From Mayamaea pseudoterrestris (taxonomy: Eukaryota; Bacillariophyta; Bacillariophyceae; Sellaphorales; Sellaphoraceae), in assembly GCA_027923505.1 (NCBI GenBank), contig BROI01000025.1, positions 186,001 to 250,000 on the forward strand: 64,000 nt of DNA. Direction: 5' to 3'. Below, one piece after another: positions 30,784 through 41,672 of this stretch. Every line of letters begins with the position of its first letter. The first letter of the stretch is position 1. Both the position numbers and the translations under genes were made by a program. The notes under the pieces are model-generated. The model worked only from the letters and a program-made list of their open reading frames with translations. It did not search any database and had not been told where the DNA came from.

Positions 30784-32073
30784 ATGAATTCGTCGCCGCA
30801 AGGCCAAAGGCATCGGAAAAATCATTTCGGTCGTCAAGAAGAGGGCGGCGATCATCTTCAGCTTCCACGGTCGGCCACGCCGACGAACAAAAATGGGCTA
30901 CATCATCGAAAGAGAGCCACGAATCGACAAGCAATCGCCCATGTTATAATATTGGTCATGATATTATGTGCAGCAGGGCCTTCTCTCTACTTCTTACATG
31001 GAATTTGTACCGACCAACGCATAGAATCTGACGCACTCGCGCCAACAAGCAGGCAATCATTTCCAGTGGCAACAATTCCACAAAATCGCGCTTATTCGCT
31101 AAATCAAAAGCAGCTCTATAATGTGACTATTGCCAAACCAGAAAACCATTTGTCACCAGAGAAGCATCAGCCTATCATTCCAAACATTGTTACGTTTACT
31201 CACTATCTGAACCTGATCGAAGTCAATTTCACTCGCGAGGCAACCCTTAACAAGACTTTCATTGCAGATGACGAACTAGACGAGCTTGTCGTGTTGCAAC
31301 AAAACGTTCGAAATATTATAGCGTTGCATCCAACTGCTAAAGTTCGTTTCCTGACGGACGACGACTGTCGAAGGAGCATTGCCAATGTCTTTGAACAGAT
31401 TGGCAAAAAGCGCGACACCAATGCAACAACAACTTCTTCTCAATTATCGCTTGTTGACTACTTTGACAAGGAACGAGCAGGCATGTACAAGGCCGACTTG
31501 TGCCGCGGCGCCGCACTTTGGGAAACTGGAGGCCTGTACTTTGACGTTGACTTGGGCGTTCGCATGAACGTATTGACGGCCTTGCAGCAGACGCAGAACA
31601 AGCGAAAGCAAGCGACAACCTTTTGTACCGTGCGGGTGCATGAGCAGTCGAACCGGCCGGGAGCGTTCTTTCAGGCGTTTATTGGTGTGACACCGCAACA
31701 CGCCATCATTGAGCGATATGTGGAATTGTTTTGGGATTACTATAGAGGCATGCTGCCGGAATACAAAAATGAACCACTTGGTGTAGTGCTGCTCAAGCAA
31801 GCAATGGATGATGTGCTGCGCCATGACCCCGAGGCTGCTGCGACAATTGAGCTTTGGCAAGAGGTGTTGTATCGTACAAACATGAAATCAAAGCTGGAAA
31901 AGATTGTACCGTACCCACCTTGGGGCACACGCCGAGCTTGCAAGTTTATAGTTGTCAGTAGCGCCAAGAATCCATTCACAGTGCCTTTCTACAGTCGAAT
32001 TGCTGGATCACGAATGTGCCCAGTAGGCAGCGTAACGAAGGTCGCCGCTATGAAGCGGCATAGGAAGCGATGA
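30784..32073 (+). CDS. GT32-type glycosyltransferase (DXD sugar-binding motif)
   Basis: 429 residues, type II membrane protein: a basic cytosolic tail, one membrane segment (HVIILVMILCAAGPSLYFLHG, about residues 53-73), then a lumenal domain with N-glycan sequons. The catalytic core is YKADLCRGAALWETGGLYFD followed by VDLGV. This is the Gly_transf_sug DXD signature of OCH1-like enzymes, with the Asp-Val-Asp binding nucleotide sugar through a metal. It ends FYSRIAGSRMCP and a basic tail. Expected role: a Golgi glycosyltransferase, often mannosyl, acting on glycoproteins or polysaccharides. Donor and acceptor cannot be read from sequence. Confidence 0.85.
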   Translation: MNSSPQGQRHRKNHFGRQEEGGDHLQLPRSATPTNKNGLHHRKRATNRQAIAHVIILVMILCAAGPSLYFLHGICTDQRIESDALAPTSRQSFPVATIPQNRAYSLNQKQLYNVTIAKPENHLSPEKHQPIIPNIVTFTHYLNLIEVNFTREATLNKTFIADDELDELVVLQQNVRNIIALHPTAKVRFLTDDDCRRSIANVFEQIGKKRDTNATTTSSQLSLVDYFDKERAGMYKADLCRGAALWETGGLYFDVDLGVRMNVLTALQQTQNKRKQATTFCTVRVHEQSNRPGAFFQAFIGVTPQHAIIERYVELFWDYYRGMLPEYKNEPLGVVLLKQAMDDVLRHDPEAAATIELWQEVLYRTNMKSKLEKIVPYPPWGTRRACKFIVVSSAKNPFTVPFYSRIAGSRMCPVGSVTKVAAMKRHRKR

Positions 32074-32158
32074 ACCAAAACTACGTGAATGCGTATACAA
32101 GAAGCATAATCATGTAAATATTGTCATATACCATTTTTATAATGCTACTTCCGCGGAT

Positions 32159-35100
32159 CTAGCGAAAGCGGAATCGAATGTACGGCAGCTCGACTTCCTC
32201 GTCATCCTTGTCGTTGGCAATAACCTCCAAAATGATAAAAAGCTGATTGGGTGGGAACTCTTTTTTGGTAATACTATGGATGACTTCGGTCATCTTCATT
32301 GCCTTGCGCTCTTCTACCTTCTTCTTATTGGCAAAGAAACTGTACAAAATGGCCGTGCCATAGCTCAACATGGAGATCTCCAAGCCGTATTCCTTCTGGA
32401 AATGATCCATAAAGTCTCCCATCGTCATGTCACCCATATTCATGTCCAAGGAATCCCATGATGTCCATTCCCACGTTTCGCCCTTTAGAATGGACTTGGT
32501 CTTGGTCGGCGGGCTCGGCTCCGACATGGTCATGAAAGGTGTCGCTAAGTTGACAAACGCGTTCTTGTAGGCATCAATCTTGAGCTCCTTACGCGCCGTG
32601 CCAATTATTTTGTACAGCTCCATGCAAATCAAACCAGTCACCAGCGCCGTCGTGGTGGCGATGGCCGGAATAATGCGTCCGGCAATGGCACGTGAGCGAT
32701 GAGTGTCTTCCGTCGGAATGGAGTAGTTAGTCGCACGCAAGTTGGAACAAGCCGTCACAAACAGCATGTGCTCGTCAATGTCCTTATCAAACTCAATGCT
32801 TCCGAGCCGAAAGCCAGCGAGGTCAGATTGCCGAGGAAGGCTGTTCCATATTTCCTCCGCCTCCTGCTCATCGGTATCCATTGCAGAGTTTTCATTCTCC
32901 TCAGCATCATTTGCGGCGATCTTGACTCCTTCAGCAGGTGAAAAGTCGGGAACAATAATGTCCTTCAACGCCGCTCGAAAAAACTCCTCGTCCGTTCGAC
33001 CAGTAATGCCGTACATTTCGGCCCGCAAGTTTGCAGCCGCAACGAGAAAGTCGAAGTGATTTCGCATGTTGGTATCCGGGTCGACTTGGTCCATGTCAAA
33101 GACAACAGGCTTCGGACAACGCTTGCTGCCCGACCAAAACTTGGCCCCGCTGGAGGTAACTTGGTCCTCCGGGAAGTTGTGAAGCAGCTGCTGAATCTGG
33201 TTGTTAAAGAGTTCTTCAAACGTCAAGCGTGCCCATGCGACGCAATCCTCAAACACCGTCGGGCGTTCCTCCACCAGCGCTTTGCGGATAATTTTCAGCT
33301 TCTCAATGCGAGAATTAGGCTGCAGACTCTCCATGTATTGCGAAGGTGGCATACTAAGGTACGCATTCACCTCCTCTCCAGTCTGCTTGAAGGAACCTTC
33401 AAACCAGTCTCGCGCCCACTGCAGCGTGTGCTGAATTTGATTTGGAAAGTTCTTGAGGGTGCAAACTGGAATCGATTTTTCCGGAGGATCGCGAGTGGCT
33501 CCATAGTTTTCCGTCAAGTGCGGAACTACAATTTGAGTGTTACCCTTCGTGCCAAGCGTCCCGCTCTCGAGCATTGGAAGGCGGTAGAACAAGCATCGTT
33601 GATCTACATAGAGTCGAGCTTCGACATTATCCAAAGCCGTGCACACACCAGACAGCTTATCATAAAAGTCGTCTCCAAACAGATTCTCCGTCTCGACAGC
33701 CACCTTCTCCTGGTAAGCTGTGATTCGCATGTCGGGGTTCATGGCCTTGGCGGCCGCTGCACCACAAGACGACTTGAACTTGTCAATGTCGGAATTGCGA
33801 AAGAGGAACTGACGACTCAGGTTACTCTTTTCGATGCGATCCATGTCAGTCACGAAAACGCCGCCCTTGGGGCCGCAACCAACTCCCATCATGGCCCAAT
33901 TCTTTAGCATTTCACATCCAATTGCGCCAGCTCCAATGAGAAAGTAATTCAATTCAAGCAGCTTCTCCTGCATGTCTCGTCCAAAGACAGCCACTTGACT
34001 GTCGTAACGACCACCCGTCGGTGCCAGCAACGAAGCATCGAGCAAATCATCCGGCAGGCACTCATCCGCGTCGTAATAGAAAAAGCCAGGAATCGGTGTA
34101 AACTTGCCGCTGCACGCCTTCAACACTTCCTGTCCAACGAGACCGCCCATGGTGGCGCAAATAGGACTCAAAATGGCCTGACTTCCACTCGCCAAGTGCA
34201 TGAGAATACGTTCCGCCGCAGCATCGGCCAGGATGCCATCCTTGTCCAGAGACTTGGCAAGATCCAAGACGGCTCGGCAAGCAACCTTGTCTCCCGGCGC
34301 AGGCAAGGCATTGTTTCGCGTCATGTACTCGATAATGGCTTGAAAGCCCAAGTGCAAGACTGGCGGACGATCAAACTTGGCAAAGTCACTCATCATAAAT
34401 TCGCCCGGGTTGGTCAATTTCGTCTCGTAAGATTCAAAGTGCAGTGTGACAGGCTGCTTGATTTGAGTAATGTAGCCCTGCTGGTTCTTTGCATGGCCAT
34501 TACCATCGTCCGTATGGTACGAAGCCGGCAAATTTACATCGGGCAGCTCAAAGGTAAACGGGCCAGTCACCTTGACCTTGTACGAAACTCCTTCCTCGAG
34601 CGGAACTCCCTGCAATCGCGCAAATTGTACAACGTCACCCGTTTCAAGGCCATGGCGCCCATGGTCCTCCAGCACCTTGACTACCGTCGTCGTGGCGCCA
34701 TTTTGCTCGCACTGCAAGACACTCTCAATTTGACTCGTGGCCGCCGCCTCGCCATTGGGATCCGCAACGACAAAATCTTGTCCAAAATCGCAAAACGCCA
34801 TGCCGAAAACACTCATGACAATGCTGTAAATGAAGCATGTATTGGTAGATCGACAAGCCTTATTCAACGCCACAATCGTCTCCTGCGGCAACGGAATCGT
34901 GACCACCACGCAGGCAAAGGGAGTTTCCGCATTTTGCACCAATCCAGTCAACGTTTCCGCCGACAAGTCGGTAACATGCGCATTCACCACGGCCACATGC
35001 GTATTCAAATCCGCCAGCTCATCCTTGCACTGATCCGCCCGCGACTTGCTGCTGCTGCTGTGTAAGTAAAAATTGCCACCAAGATCAAAACTCGTCGCCG

Positions 35101-35520
35101 GTAGCGGATCCACGAGCGTCAAGGACGACACGCCCGCCAAAATACAATTCTTGCCCACCTCCACGCCCAAGCCGCTCACTCCCACCAGCAATACCGAACT
35201 CGCCATCATGCGGCGCTGCGCCTCGTGGCCCATGACGTAGAGCTGGCGCGAGTAGAGCTTCTCGTCGACTGATAATATATATAATTACAATATTGATAGA
35301 GAATGATGAAAATAGAAAGAGGAGAGTGGAACACAATGGATATCGAGTGAGTACATGAGCTACAATACAAAGCAGGCGGCGAGCAGTTCAATCAAGCAGC
35401 GGAACCGCAGCATGTCATGCTCCTCCTCTCCGATATCTCCATATATTGTAATGCTCCTTTGTCCGTACCTTCAGCTGCGGCAGTGGTAGTATCCATGGCG
35501 GCGACATCGTTTCCAGTCAT
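32159..35520 (-). CDS. UBA1: Ubiquitin-activating enzyme E1
   Basis: Exons 35520-35469 and 35268-32159, phase-1 intron of 200 bases; 1053 residues, the standard E1 length. A short Met/Thr-rich first exon (MTGNDVAAMDTTT) joins to VDEKLYSRQLYVMGHEAQRR. The enzyme adenylates ubiquitin and passes it to E2s. The inactive adenylation half begins VLLVGVSGLGVEVGKN; the active half has NYFLIGAGAIGCEMLKNWAM. The catalytic cysteine, near residue 620, is in KSIPVCTLKNFPNQ. The C-terminal ubiquitin-fold domain ends EVELPYIRFRFR. Its 3' end lies 86 bases from the convergent GT32 gene. Confidence 0.97.
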
Positions 35521-35848
35521 TTTTGCGTATTTGTTGTTGAATCAAACTGCTCTGCTATCTGAAAAATCCTAGTTTCTCTCTTCGTTTCCTATCTCCCTCT
35601 ATCGCAAGATATTAGGCTTGGCTATATAGAAATGATTTGTAGCTGCAAGAACGAGAGCGTTTTGGATTTGGATTTTTGTTGAGTGATGCGTCGGCCTTCG
35701 TGGAGCATCGTTGGAGCCGCTCATTTTTGCAGGGTCATAGTGGGACTGACAATTTCTCCGAAACGTGCTGCGACATTCAGACTCTCCGCGTGGAGGTGAA
35801 AACGGACAATGGCGTGTTTGTTCGCCCATCATTCGTTGAACCACGACC
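35521..35848. other. Divergent intergenic region with a promoter-like element
   Basis: It separates E1 (minus) and the Trx-TrxR gene (plus). Bases 35761-35780 read aaacgtgctgcgacattcag, a good copy of the shared element about 70-90 bases before the ATG at 35849. An open frame on the minus strand (35916-35599) is not supported. Confidence 0.45.
35761..35780 (+). promoter_or_regulatory. Copy of the AAACCGCTGCGACATT-type element
   Basis: Reads aaacgtgctgcgacattcag on the plus strand, close to the start of the Trx-TrxR gene and 241 bases from the E1 start. Confidence 0.45.
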
Positions 35849-37963
35849 ATGACGAAAATACTTGTTTTTTCGCTCATTTTGGGCGTCGTGGCAGCGAGAC
35901 CCGTTGTGAGAAACATTCGATCCGCTCATGGTGCGTCGAGACGATTAAAAATATAGATATAATTGCTGTCTCGAGCAAGGGAAATGCCAATGCCTTTCAC
36001 TTTTGCACTTCATGACTCAGAACTCATCTCATGATTGTTCTATATATTTTATACAGAATTCGATCGCTTACTCGACAAGCATAGTTTAGAAACTGGACTA
36101 CCCGTCATTGTCGACTTTTACAGCGACTCGTGCGGACCATGCCGCATGATGGCTCCCATTTTCAAAAAGGTGGCAGCCGAATTCACAAACCAAGCGGTCT
36201 TTGTCAAGGTGGACACCAACGCGCAGTACGAAATCAGTGCGCGCTACCAAGTTCGGAGTCTTCCAACGTTTGCCTACTTTTTGCATGGTAAGGTGACGCA
36301 TCAAGCGCTGGGAGGCATTGGGGAGCAAGCGTTGCGGCAGCAGGCGCGTGATATTGTGAATCAAGCTGATTTGGAAAATACATTACTGAGTTTGGAAGCA
36401 TTGACGGAATACTATCAAGCAGTGGAACCAAGCAAGACCGAGTCTGATGTGAAAGCGGTGCACAAAAAGTGCGTCGACATGAACAAAAAGGCAAACCAGT
36501 GCGTGGGAAATGCTGCCAATACTTTGGCGCGAAAGTTGCGACAAAAGTACAAGCAAGCACCAAAACTGACGCCTCGCTTCACCGAAGCGAATCGCAAGAG
36601 TAGTTCCGATAGCAAGGAGAGTAATAGCAGCAGCAGTGGATCGTCAGAGTCAAAATCGTCATCCAGCAGCAAGTCATCTGCTGCACCAACTATGTTACAA
36701 TCCGCATCACTTCAAGACTTGCAGCGCGAACTGGAGCGCCGGCTTGACCAAATGCGCGACGAGCAAGTGGAGCAGGAGGATGTCGACGAGGATGAAGCCG
36801 ACGCTGACTTTCGTCCGTGGGAGCCATCGGGGTTTCCGGAGCGCATGGTAGTCATTGGAGGTGGACCGGCGGGCTTGTCGGCGGCCATTTACGGAGCGCG
36901 GGCTGGTTTGTCGCCACTCGTCATTGCGCCAAGCATGGGAGGGCAGTTGCAAGGTAAGGGAGTTGACGTCGAGAATTATCCGGGACTTCACAACATGACG
37001 GGACCAGGCGTGGTGAGCAGCATGCGCAAGCAAGCAGCACACTTTGGTGCCGTCTTTGAGGACGATTTTGTTGTTTCCATTGATGCGAGCGTGAGGCCAT
37101 TTAAAATAACGACGAATGCAACTGGAGCTATTGAGACGCATACCATTGTGGTGGCAACGGGCGCCGAGGCCAACTGGCTTGGCGTCAAGGGAGAATGGGA
37201 GTTGCGTGGTGGCGGAGTGTCTAGTTGCGCCGTCTGCGACGGCTTTTTGTTTTCCGGCAAGGATGTCGTCGTGGTAGGAGGAGGTGACGCGGCCATGGAG
37301 GATGCTTTGGTGCTGGCGCGAACGAGCAAGAGTGTGACGCTGGTGCATCGACGAGACAAGTTTAGAGCTTCCAAGGTACTAGCCGATCGAGTCATGGCCC
37401 ATCCTCTCATTACTGTTGCCTGGAACAAGGTTGTTTCTGAAATTGTTGGCAAGCCTGTCGAAAGACCAGGCGACGATGCCGGCCATCAAGATTTGGATTC
37501 AGAATCGTTAATCGTGTCAAAAGTACTACTAAGAGACACGCTGACGGGAGACGAGAGCTCGTTGAATGTCGACGCTGTATTTGTTGCCATTGGCCATACG
37601 CCAACTACTCAATTTTTGGAAGGCGTTGTCGAGTTTGACAGTGAACATGCTGGCTACGTATCGGTGAGAGGAGGCAGTACTCAAACGTCTGTTCCTGGAA
37701 TTTTTGCTGCCGGCGATGTCGCTGATTCCATCTACCGACAAGCAATTACGAGTGCTGGAAGTGGAGCAGCCGCGGCGCTGGATGCAGAACGCTATCTATC
37801 GGAGAATGGTCTTGGAAATGAAGCAGCAGAGTTTGAAGCGGAGCTGCTGGCGGAATTGAGTAACGGTGGCGAAGGCGCTTTATCAAGAGCAAGCTACAAT
37901 GCATACGAGGATCTTGGTGGACGCATGGAAGGCATGAAGGAGACTGTAGCATCTGAACTGTAA
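35849..37963 (+). CDS. Secretory thioredoxin - thioredoxin reductase fusion
   Basis: Exons 35849-35930 and 36057-37963, phase-1 intron of 126 bases; 662 residues. Signal peptide MTKILVFSLILGVVAA, with no Phe-Ala-Pro motif. Residues about 30-130 are a thioredoxin with active site SDSCGPCRMMAP and the cis-Pro segment VRSLPTFAYF. A linker of about 150 residues (Cys-containing helix, then Ser-rich, then acidic) leads to a low-molecular-weight NADPH-thioredoxin reductase: FAD motif VIGGGPAGLSAA, redox pair SSCAVCDGF, NADPH motif VVGGGDAAMEDA with HRRDKFRAS, and the final FAD motif FAAGDVAD. A single chain could reduce its own thioredoxin with NADPH. Plant NTRC has reductase first; here thioredoxin is first. 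Confidence 0.92.
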
Positions 37964-38292
37964 CGTCTAGTCATGTTTCTGGCGTTCCTTCATTCTATGC
38001 TGTCATGGCGACTACCAATAGTTGGCCATGGCTGCAGTATACAATCAATTACCTTCGTTGATTGCGTGCGTATTAAATCCGACGCGACTCGCAATTTAAA
38101 CACTTCCACAGGCAACATTAGCATAAAAAACGGTACCAGCGCGTTCGTGATACTGCTGGTAGCTCGGTTCCGCTACGAAGTTGAAGTAACTGTAAGTTCG
38201 ATGGATGCTGGCGACGTATGAGCTGACCGTCCATTGACATAACCCCGCTTGCGCTAGATTCACTAACTTTTCTTCTTAAGACAAGTACTTGA
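37964..38292. other. Intergenic region between convergent genes
   Basis: The shared 3' flank of the Trx-TrxR and COQ5 genes. A frame at 37973-38221 is not conserved in any way I recognise. Nothing else is seen. Confidence 0.5.
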
Positions 38293-39192
38293 TTACGATA
38301 AAGATTTGTATCCCTGATGGAGTGCAACGATACCGCCAGTCAGATTCTCGTAGCTCGTCTCTTCCATGCCAGCCTGTTGCATGCGAAATCGCAGCGCGTC
38401 TTGATTAGGCATTTGTCTAATACTCTCCACAAGATATTGATAAGACGCCCTGTCATTGGCCACTAATTCTCCCAAAGTAGGCAATAGATGAAATGAGTAA
38501 ATGTCATATACTTGTCGCAGTAGTGGATTCGAAATGTTGGGAGTAAACTCGAGACAGAAGAAGCGCCCGCCAGGTTTTAGTATTCGATTCGCTTCACGCA
38601 AGGCTGCATCCATGTCTGTCACGTTACGAAGCCCAAACGCAATCGTATAAAGGTCAAACGAGTCATCAGCAAACTGATCAAGTTCCTGTGCATTCCCTTG
38701 AACAAACTGCAGCTTTTGACTGTCTAGAATGGCGCTTCCATACTTGTCAATCGCGCGGCGTTGTCCAACGCGAAGCATCTCCTTGTTAATGTCGCATACA
38801 ATCACCTGAACCTTTGCCGTTGGATCCTTATCCAAATTAGCTGCTTGCATGAATCGAAAGGCAACATCACCAGTCCCTCCGGCGACGTCTAGTATCTTGT
38901 AGTCGTCACAGTGTTCTCCAGTTTTCGCAAGGACTGCGGCAATATCTTTGACATGCGAAACATCCAACAGGTAGTCCTTCCAATAGCGATGAATTCCACC
39001 TGACATGACGTCGTTCATGATATCATAATTGTCGGCAACCTTTTCGAAAACGTCGCGCACGCGCTCCTGCTTTTCGTGGATCAATACTTGCTCAAAGCCA
39101 AAGTGTGTCGTCGTGTCGGCTGCCGAGAGGCAGCGACGGATGAATTGTTTGCGAAACACTCTTGCAATGGTTGATCCTGCTACTTGCATCAT
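38293..39192 (-). CDS. COQ5: COQ5/UbiE-type quinone C-methyltransferase
   Basis: 299 residues, single exon. Residues 1-25 (MMQVAGSTIARVFRKQFIRR) look like a mitochondrial presequence. The body is the UbiE/COQ5 SAM-dependent methyltransferase: HFGFEQVLIHEKQERVRDVF, MNDVMSGGIHRYWKD, SAM motif ILDVAGGTGDVAF, FAFGLRN-type core (YTIAFGLRNVTDMDAALREA), and NRILKPGGRFFCLEFTP. It matches COQ5 in length and ends LTGGIVALHQGYK, a family hallmark. Reaction: C-methylation of the benzoquinol ring in ubiquinone synthesis, at the inner membrane. A plastid menaquinone/plastoquinone role is less likely given the presequence. Confidence 0.95.
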   Translation of the reverse strand: MMQVAGSTIARVFRKQFIRRCLSAADTTTHFGFEQVLIHEKQERVRDVFEKVADNYDIMNDVMSGGIHRYWKDYLLDVSHVKDIAAVLAKTGEHCDDYKILDVAGGTGDVAFRFMQAANLDKDPTAKVQVIVCDINKEMLRVGQRRAIDKYGSAILDSQKLQFVQGNAQELDQFADDSFDLYTIAFGLRNVTDMDAALREANRILKPGGRFFCLEFTPNISNPLLRQVYDIYSFHLLPTLGELVANDRASYQYLVESIRQMPNQDALRFRMQQAGMEETSYENLTGGIVALHQGYKSLS

Positions 39193-39618
39193 ATGGCTGC
39201 GGAAAAGTTGTGGAGGCTGTGCTCGGCTTTGATTCGCCTTGCCGATAACAGTAGTCGTACCGGTACTACTTTATGCAGCGCGGTACCGATACGACATTCC
39301 ACGACAGAATGCTGCCCGAGCAGAATCACCATGGTGCTCATTCTTTCGCAGGAAGCAAAACCTCTGACTCACTACTGTGGCGCCAAAGATTGCCTTGCAT
39401 GTACCGGTAGGCGATAGTCTGCTTTCAGTATAGCAGAAGCAAAAGACGTGACTTGTGAGTTGTTGTGGCTGCCGTCGGAACGAGGTGCGACGAGATCTAT
39501 TTGCGAGGATTGAGGAGCGATCATTGCAAGATATCAAACTTTGCAATCCGGTGAGAAGAGATTTTGCGTCATCAAAGCAAGGGAACTACTTTTTCAGACA
39601 AGAATTCCGTGCGTTCAA
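39193..39618. other. Divergent intergenic region with ACCGGTA copies
   Basis: It separates COQ5 (minus) and the RING-H2 gene (plus). It holds gtaccggtac (39257-39266, a perfect palindrome), gcggtaccgatacgacattcc (39280-39300, which resembles the shared promoter element) and gtaccggtag (39401-39410). No gene is supported. Confidence 0.45.
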
Positions 39619-40534
39619 ATGTCGCAAACAAACTCATTGCTACGACTTTTGCAAGCGGCTATCGATGGAAACGCTGCGGCCACCGGGATTACTTTTTCAA
39701 GCGTGGACGATGACACTGTCATCGGTAAAAGTATCAATGACGATCAAGACGACGATTCATCCATTAGTCGCGCATTCTACGTACTCTTTTTCATTGCAAG
39801 CACCTTTATCTGCGTCGTCGTACCGATAGGCTGTGGCTACATTCACTACTGTAAAAGGCAGCAACCCGTTCAGCCGACTACTACTGATCCGTTGGAGCAG
39901 CAGCGACGCCAACAAGCAAAAGCTGACGCTGCGGAACGACTTGTCAAACTGACGGAACAGTTGAGACGTAGTGATTTGCAGACGGTGAGTGGAAACATCA
40001 TGTATTTGTCGAGTATGACCTTGCACGCCAATTTTCAATCTACCGGCATCCTTAATATTCTCCTTTTTCTCATAGATTTTAACAGCCCAAGATTTGGAAT
40101 GCCATGCAAATGACGACGAGGAGATGGGCAGACTTGCCGAGTTTTGCTCGGCCGAGTCGGATGAGTCGAGCCCTGACAACGATGCAAATACGCAGCACGT
40201 TGAGCCTTCAAACGACAGGAGTATCACTAGCACAGATATGGACGTGGAGCTCGCGGCTGCTTTTCAACGCGTTGCATCAGAAGACAAGACGAGCAGCAAT
40301 GACTACTCGACACATTGTCTCGTTCGGTTGACGCCGACACGAACCGCTTCGAATGTTTGCGCCATTTGTCTGAGCGACTATCAACAGGGCGACGCGGTGG
40401 TTTGGTCGAGCAATCAAAACTGCAGGCATGCCTTTCACGTTGATTGCATGCTCGACTGGCTCGTCAAAATACCCGGTGGTGCAGCAGCGCTTTGTCCGTG
40501 CTGCCGGCAAGTGTTTGTTGACATCAAGTCGTAA
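39619..40534 (+). CDS. Membrane RING-H2 protein (probable E3 ubiquitin ligase)
   Basis: Exons 39619-39984 and 40076-40534, phase-0 intron of 91 bases; 274 residues. An N-terminal acidic segment is followed by one membrane segment (AFYVLFFIASTFICVVVPIGCGYI), a Gln-rich and coiled stretch (EQQRRQQAKADAAERLVKL), an acidic linker and a C-terminal RING-H2: CAICLSDYQQGDAVVWSS, then CRHAFHVDCMLDWL and CPCCRQVF. The Cys/His pattern (C-x2-C ... C-x-H-x2-H-x2-C ... C-x2-C) is complete for two zincs, so E3 activity is expected. It resembles ATL-type plant ligases in layout. Substrates and the membrane it sits in are unknown. Confidence 0.87.
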
Positions 40535-40595
40535 CTGATACACGACAGGGACCTCATTGAACGGTTATCTGTAGAAAGTTCTATTTATACAGTAT

Positions 40596-41672
40596 CTATA
40601 TGTCAAGATCATCGTCTGGATCTTCCTCGTCGTAATCATCAAACTCTGGGTCGTCATCGTCCATGTAGATGCGAGGTTGTGGCGTGCTGGTTTCCGCGTC
40701 CGGTACACTTCGCTTTTCATTATTTGCAGCAACATCTTCCTCCAAGCAAAGTTCAATCTTTGGTCTCGCTGCTTTGGATTTTTGCTTTGACTTGGTTTGC
40801 TGAGTATCACTCTTACTTACCGCAACTGATTCAGCCTGCTTGCTTTTGCCGCTTTGACTGGATGCTAACATTTCGATAGCTCGCTGCCCACTGGAGTCCG
40901 TGACAATTTCAAACGCCAAGGTCTCCCGCACCACATTGTCTCGCTCCCGCACTCCCTGGCGCAGCAGCGTGACGTCGCCATGTTCAACGCTCAAAATGGC
41001 TTGCGCCGTGTGCTCCAACCACAAGTGGTCGCTGGGCGAAAGTGTTTCGCGATTGACGGGAACGACAATCGTGGTTAAGCTCTGAATCCGTTGCAGTCGC
41101 TGGAGGAAGCGAATCGTCTGATCAATGCCATGTATTTGTAGTATGGGAGTGAGTGGGTCAATCACCAAGCTGCTGCTGCAAGGTGTATTGGACGATTCTT
41201 CGAGTGTCTTTACGCGAGATTCAATGGCGGAGACAATCGAGTTGAGATCTTGCAAATTCAAACTGTCTGCGGAATCAGAACCTTGTTCCTCGTTCAACCA
41301 GCCGAATAAATCATTTGCAGTCGCATCAATGACGTGAACATTCAAAGATTGTTGCTGCATCCAAGTACTTGATCGTCGAGGACTTGTTTTCAATATGAAT
41401 ACATTAGAGTTTTGTTCCACCAACAGTTGCGTCATGTACTTGGTCCAAAGCACTCCACCCTCCAAGTCTCTCCGCGCATTCTCCGACGGCGTGCGCAACC
41501 CGGCGCGCCGATAGACTGTCTCGTCCGCTTGTTCGGCCGCTTGCATGCGCAACGACGCGGCAAGCGAATGCTGCAGCAAGATTGTGTATGGACGAGACGG
41601 TTCATCGTCAGTGGCTTTGGCATGTTGAGTCTGGAGCTTTCGAAAGAGCAGCTCCAAAGCGTTGACGCTCAT
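40596..41672 (-). CDS. Elongator complex subunit ELP5-like protein
   Basis: 358 residues, single exon, starting MSVNALELLFRKL at 41672. It has a RecA-like fold feel (YTILLQHSLAASLRMQA, VFILKTSPRRSS, NVHVIDATANDLFGWL, SSLVIDPLTPILQIHG, LTTIVVPVNRETLSP) and ends in an acidic tail, DDPEFDDYDEEDPDDDLDI. That C-terminal signature is characteristic of ELP5. ELP4-5-6 is an inactive RecA-like ring that helps Elongator modify wobble uridines in tRNA. Identity rests on the overall layout and tail and is probable, not certain. Its 3' end is 61 bases from the RING-H2 gene. Confidence 0.78.
   Translation of the reverse strand: MSVNALELLFRKLQTQHAKATDDEPSRPYTILLQHSLAASLRMQAAEQADETVYRRAGLRTPSENARRDLEGGVLWTKYMTQLLVEQNSNVFILKTSPRRSSTWMQQQSLNVHVIDATANDLFGWLNEEQGSDSADSLNLQDLNSIVSAIESRVKTLEESSNTPCSSSLVIDPLTPILQIHGIDQTIRFLQRLQRIQSLTTIVVPVNRETLSPSDHLWLEHTAQAILSVEHGDVTLLRQGVRERDNVVRETLAFEIVTDSSGQRAIEMLASSQSGKSKQAESVAVSKSDTQQTKSKQKSKAARPKIELCLEEDVAANNEKRSVPDAETSTPQPRIYMDDDDPEFDDYDEEDPDDDLDI

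Noticed and set aside
33056-35065. Two long open frames (283 and 356 codons) antisense to ubiquitin E1
   Set aside because: They mirror the codon bias of E1, show no domain and lie wholly opposite a fully conserved gene. They are antisense shadows.
35599-35916. 105-codon minus-strand frame between E1 and Trx-TrxR
   Set aside because: It overlaps the signal-peptide exon of the Trx-TrxR gene, its product lacks any recognisable feature, and the region holds a promoter element.
37973-38221. 82-codon frame after the Trx-TrxR gene
   Set aside because: No conserved feature; it lies in a convergent 3' flank.
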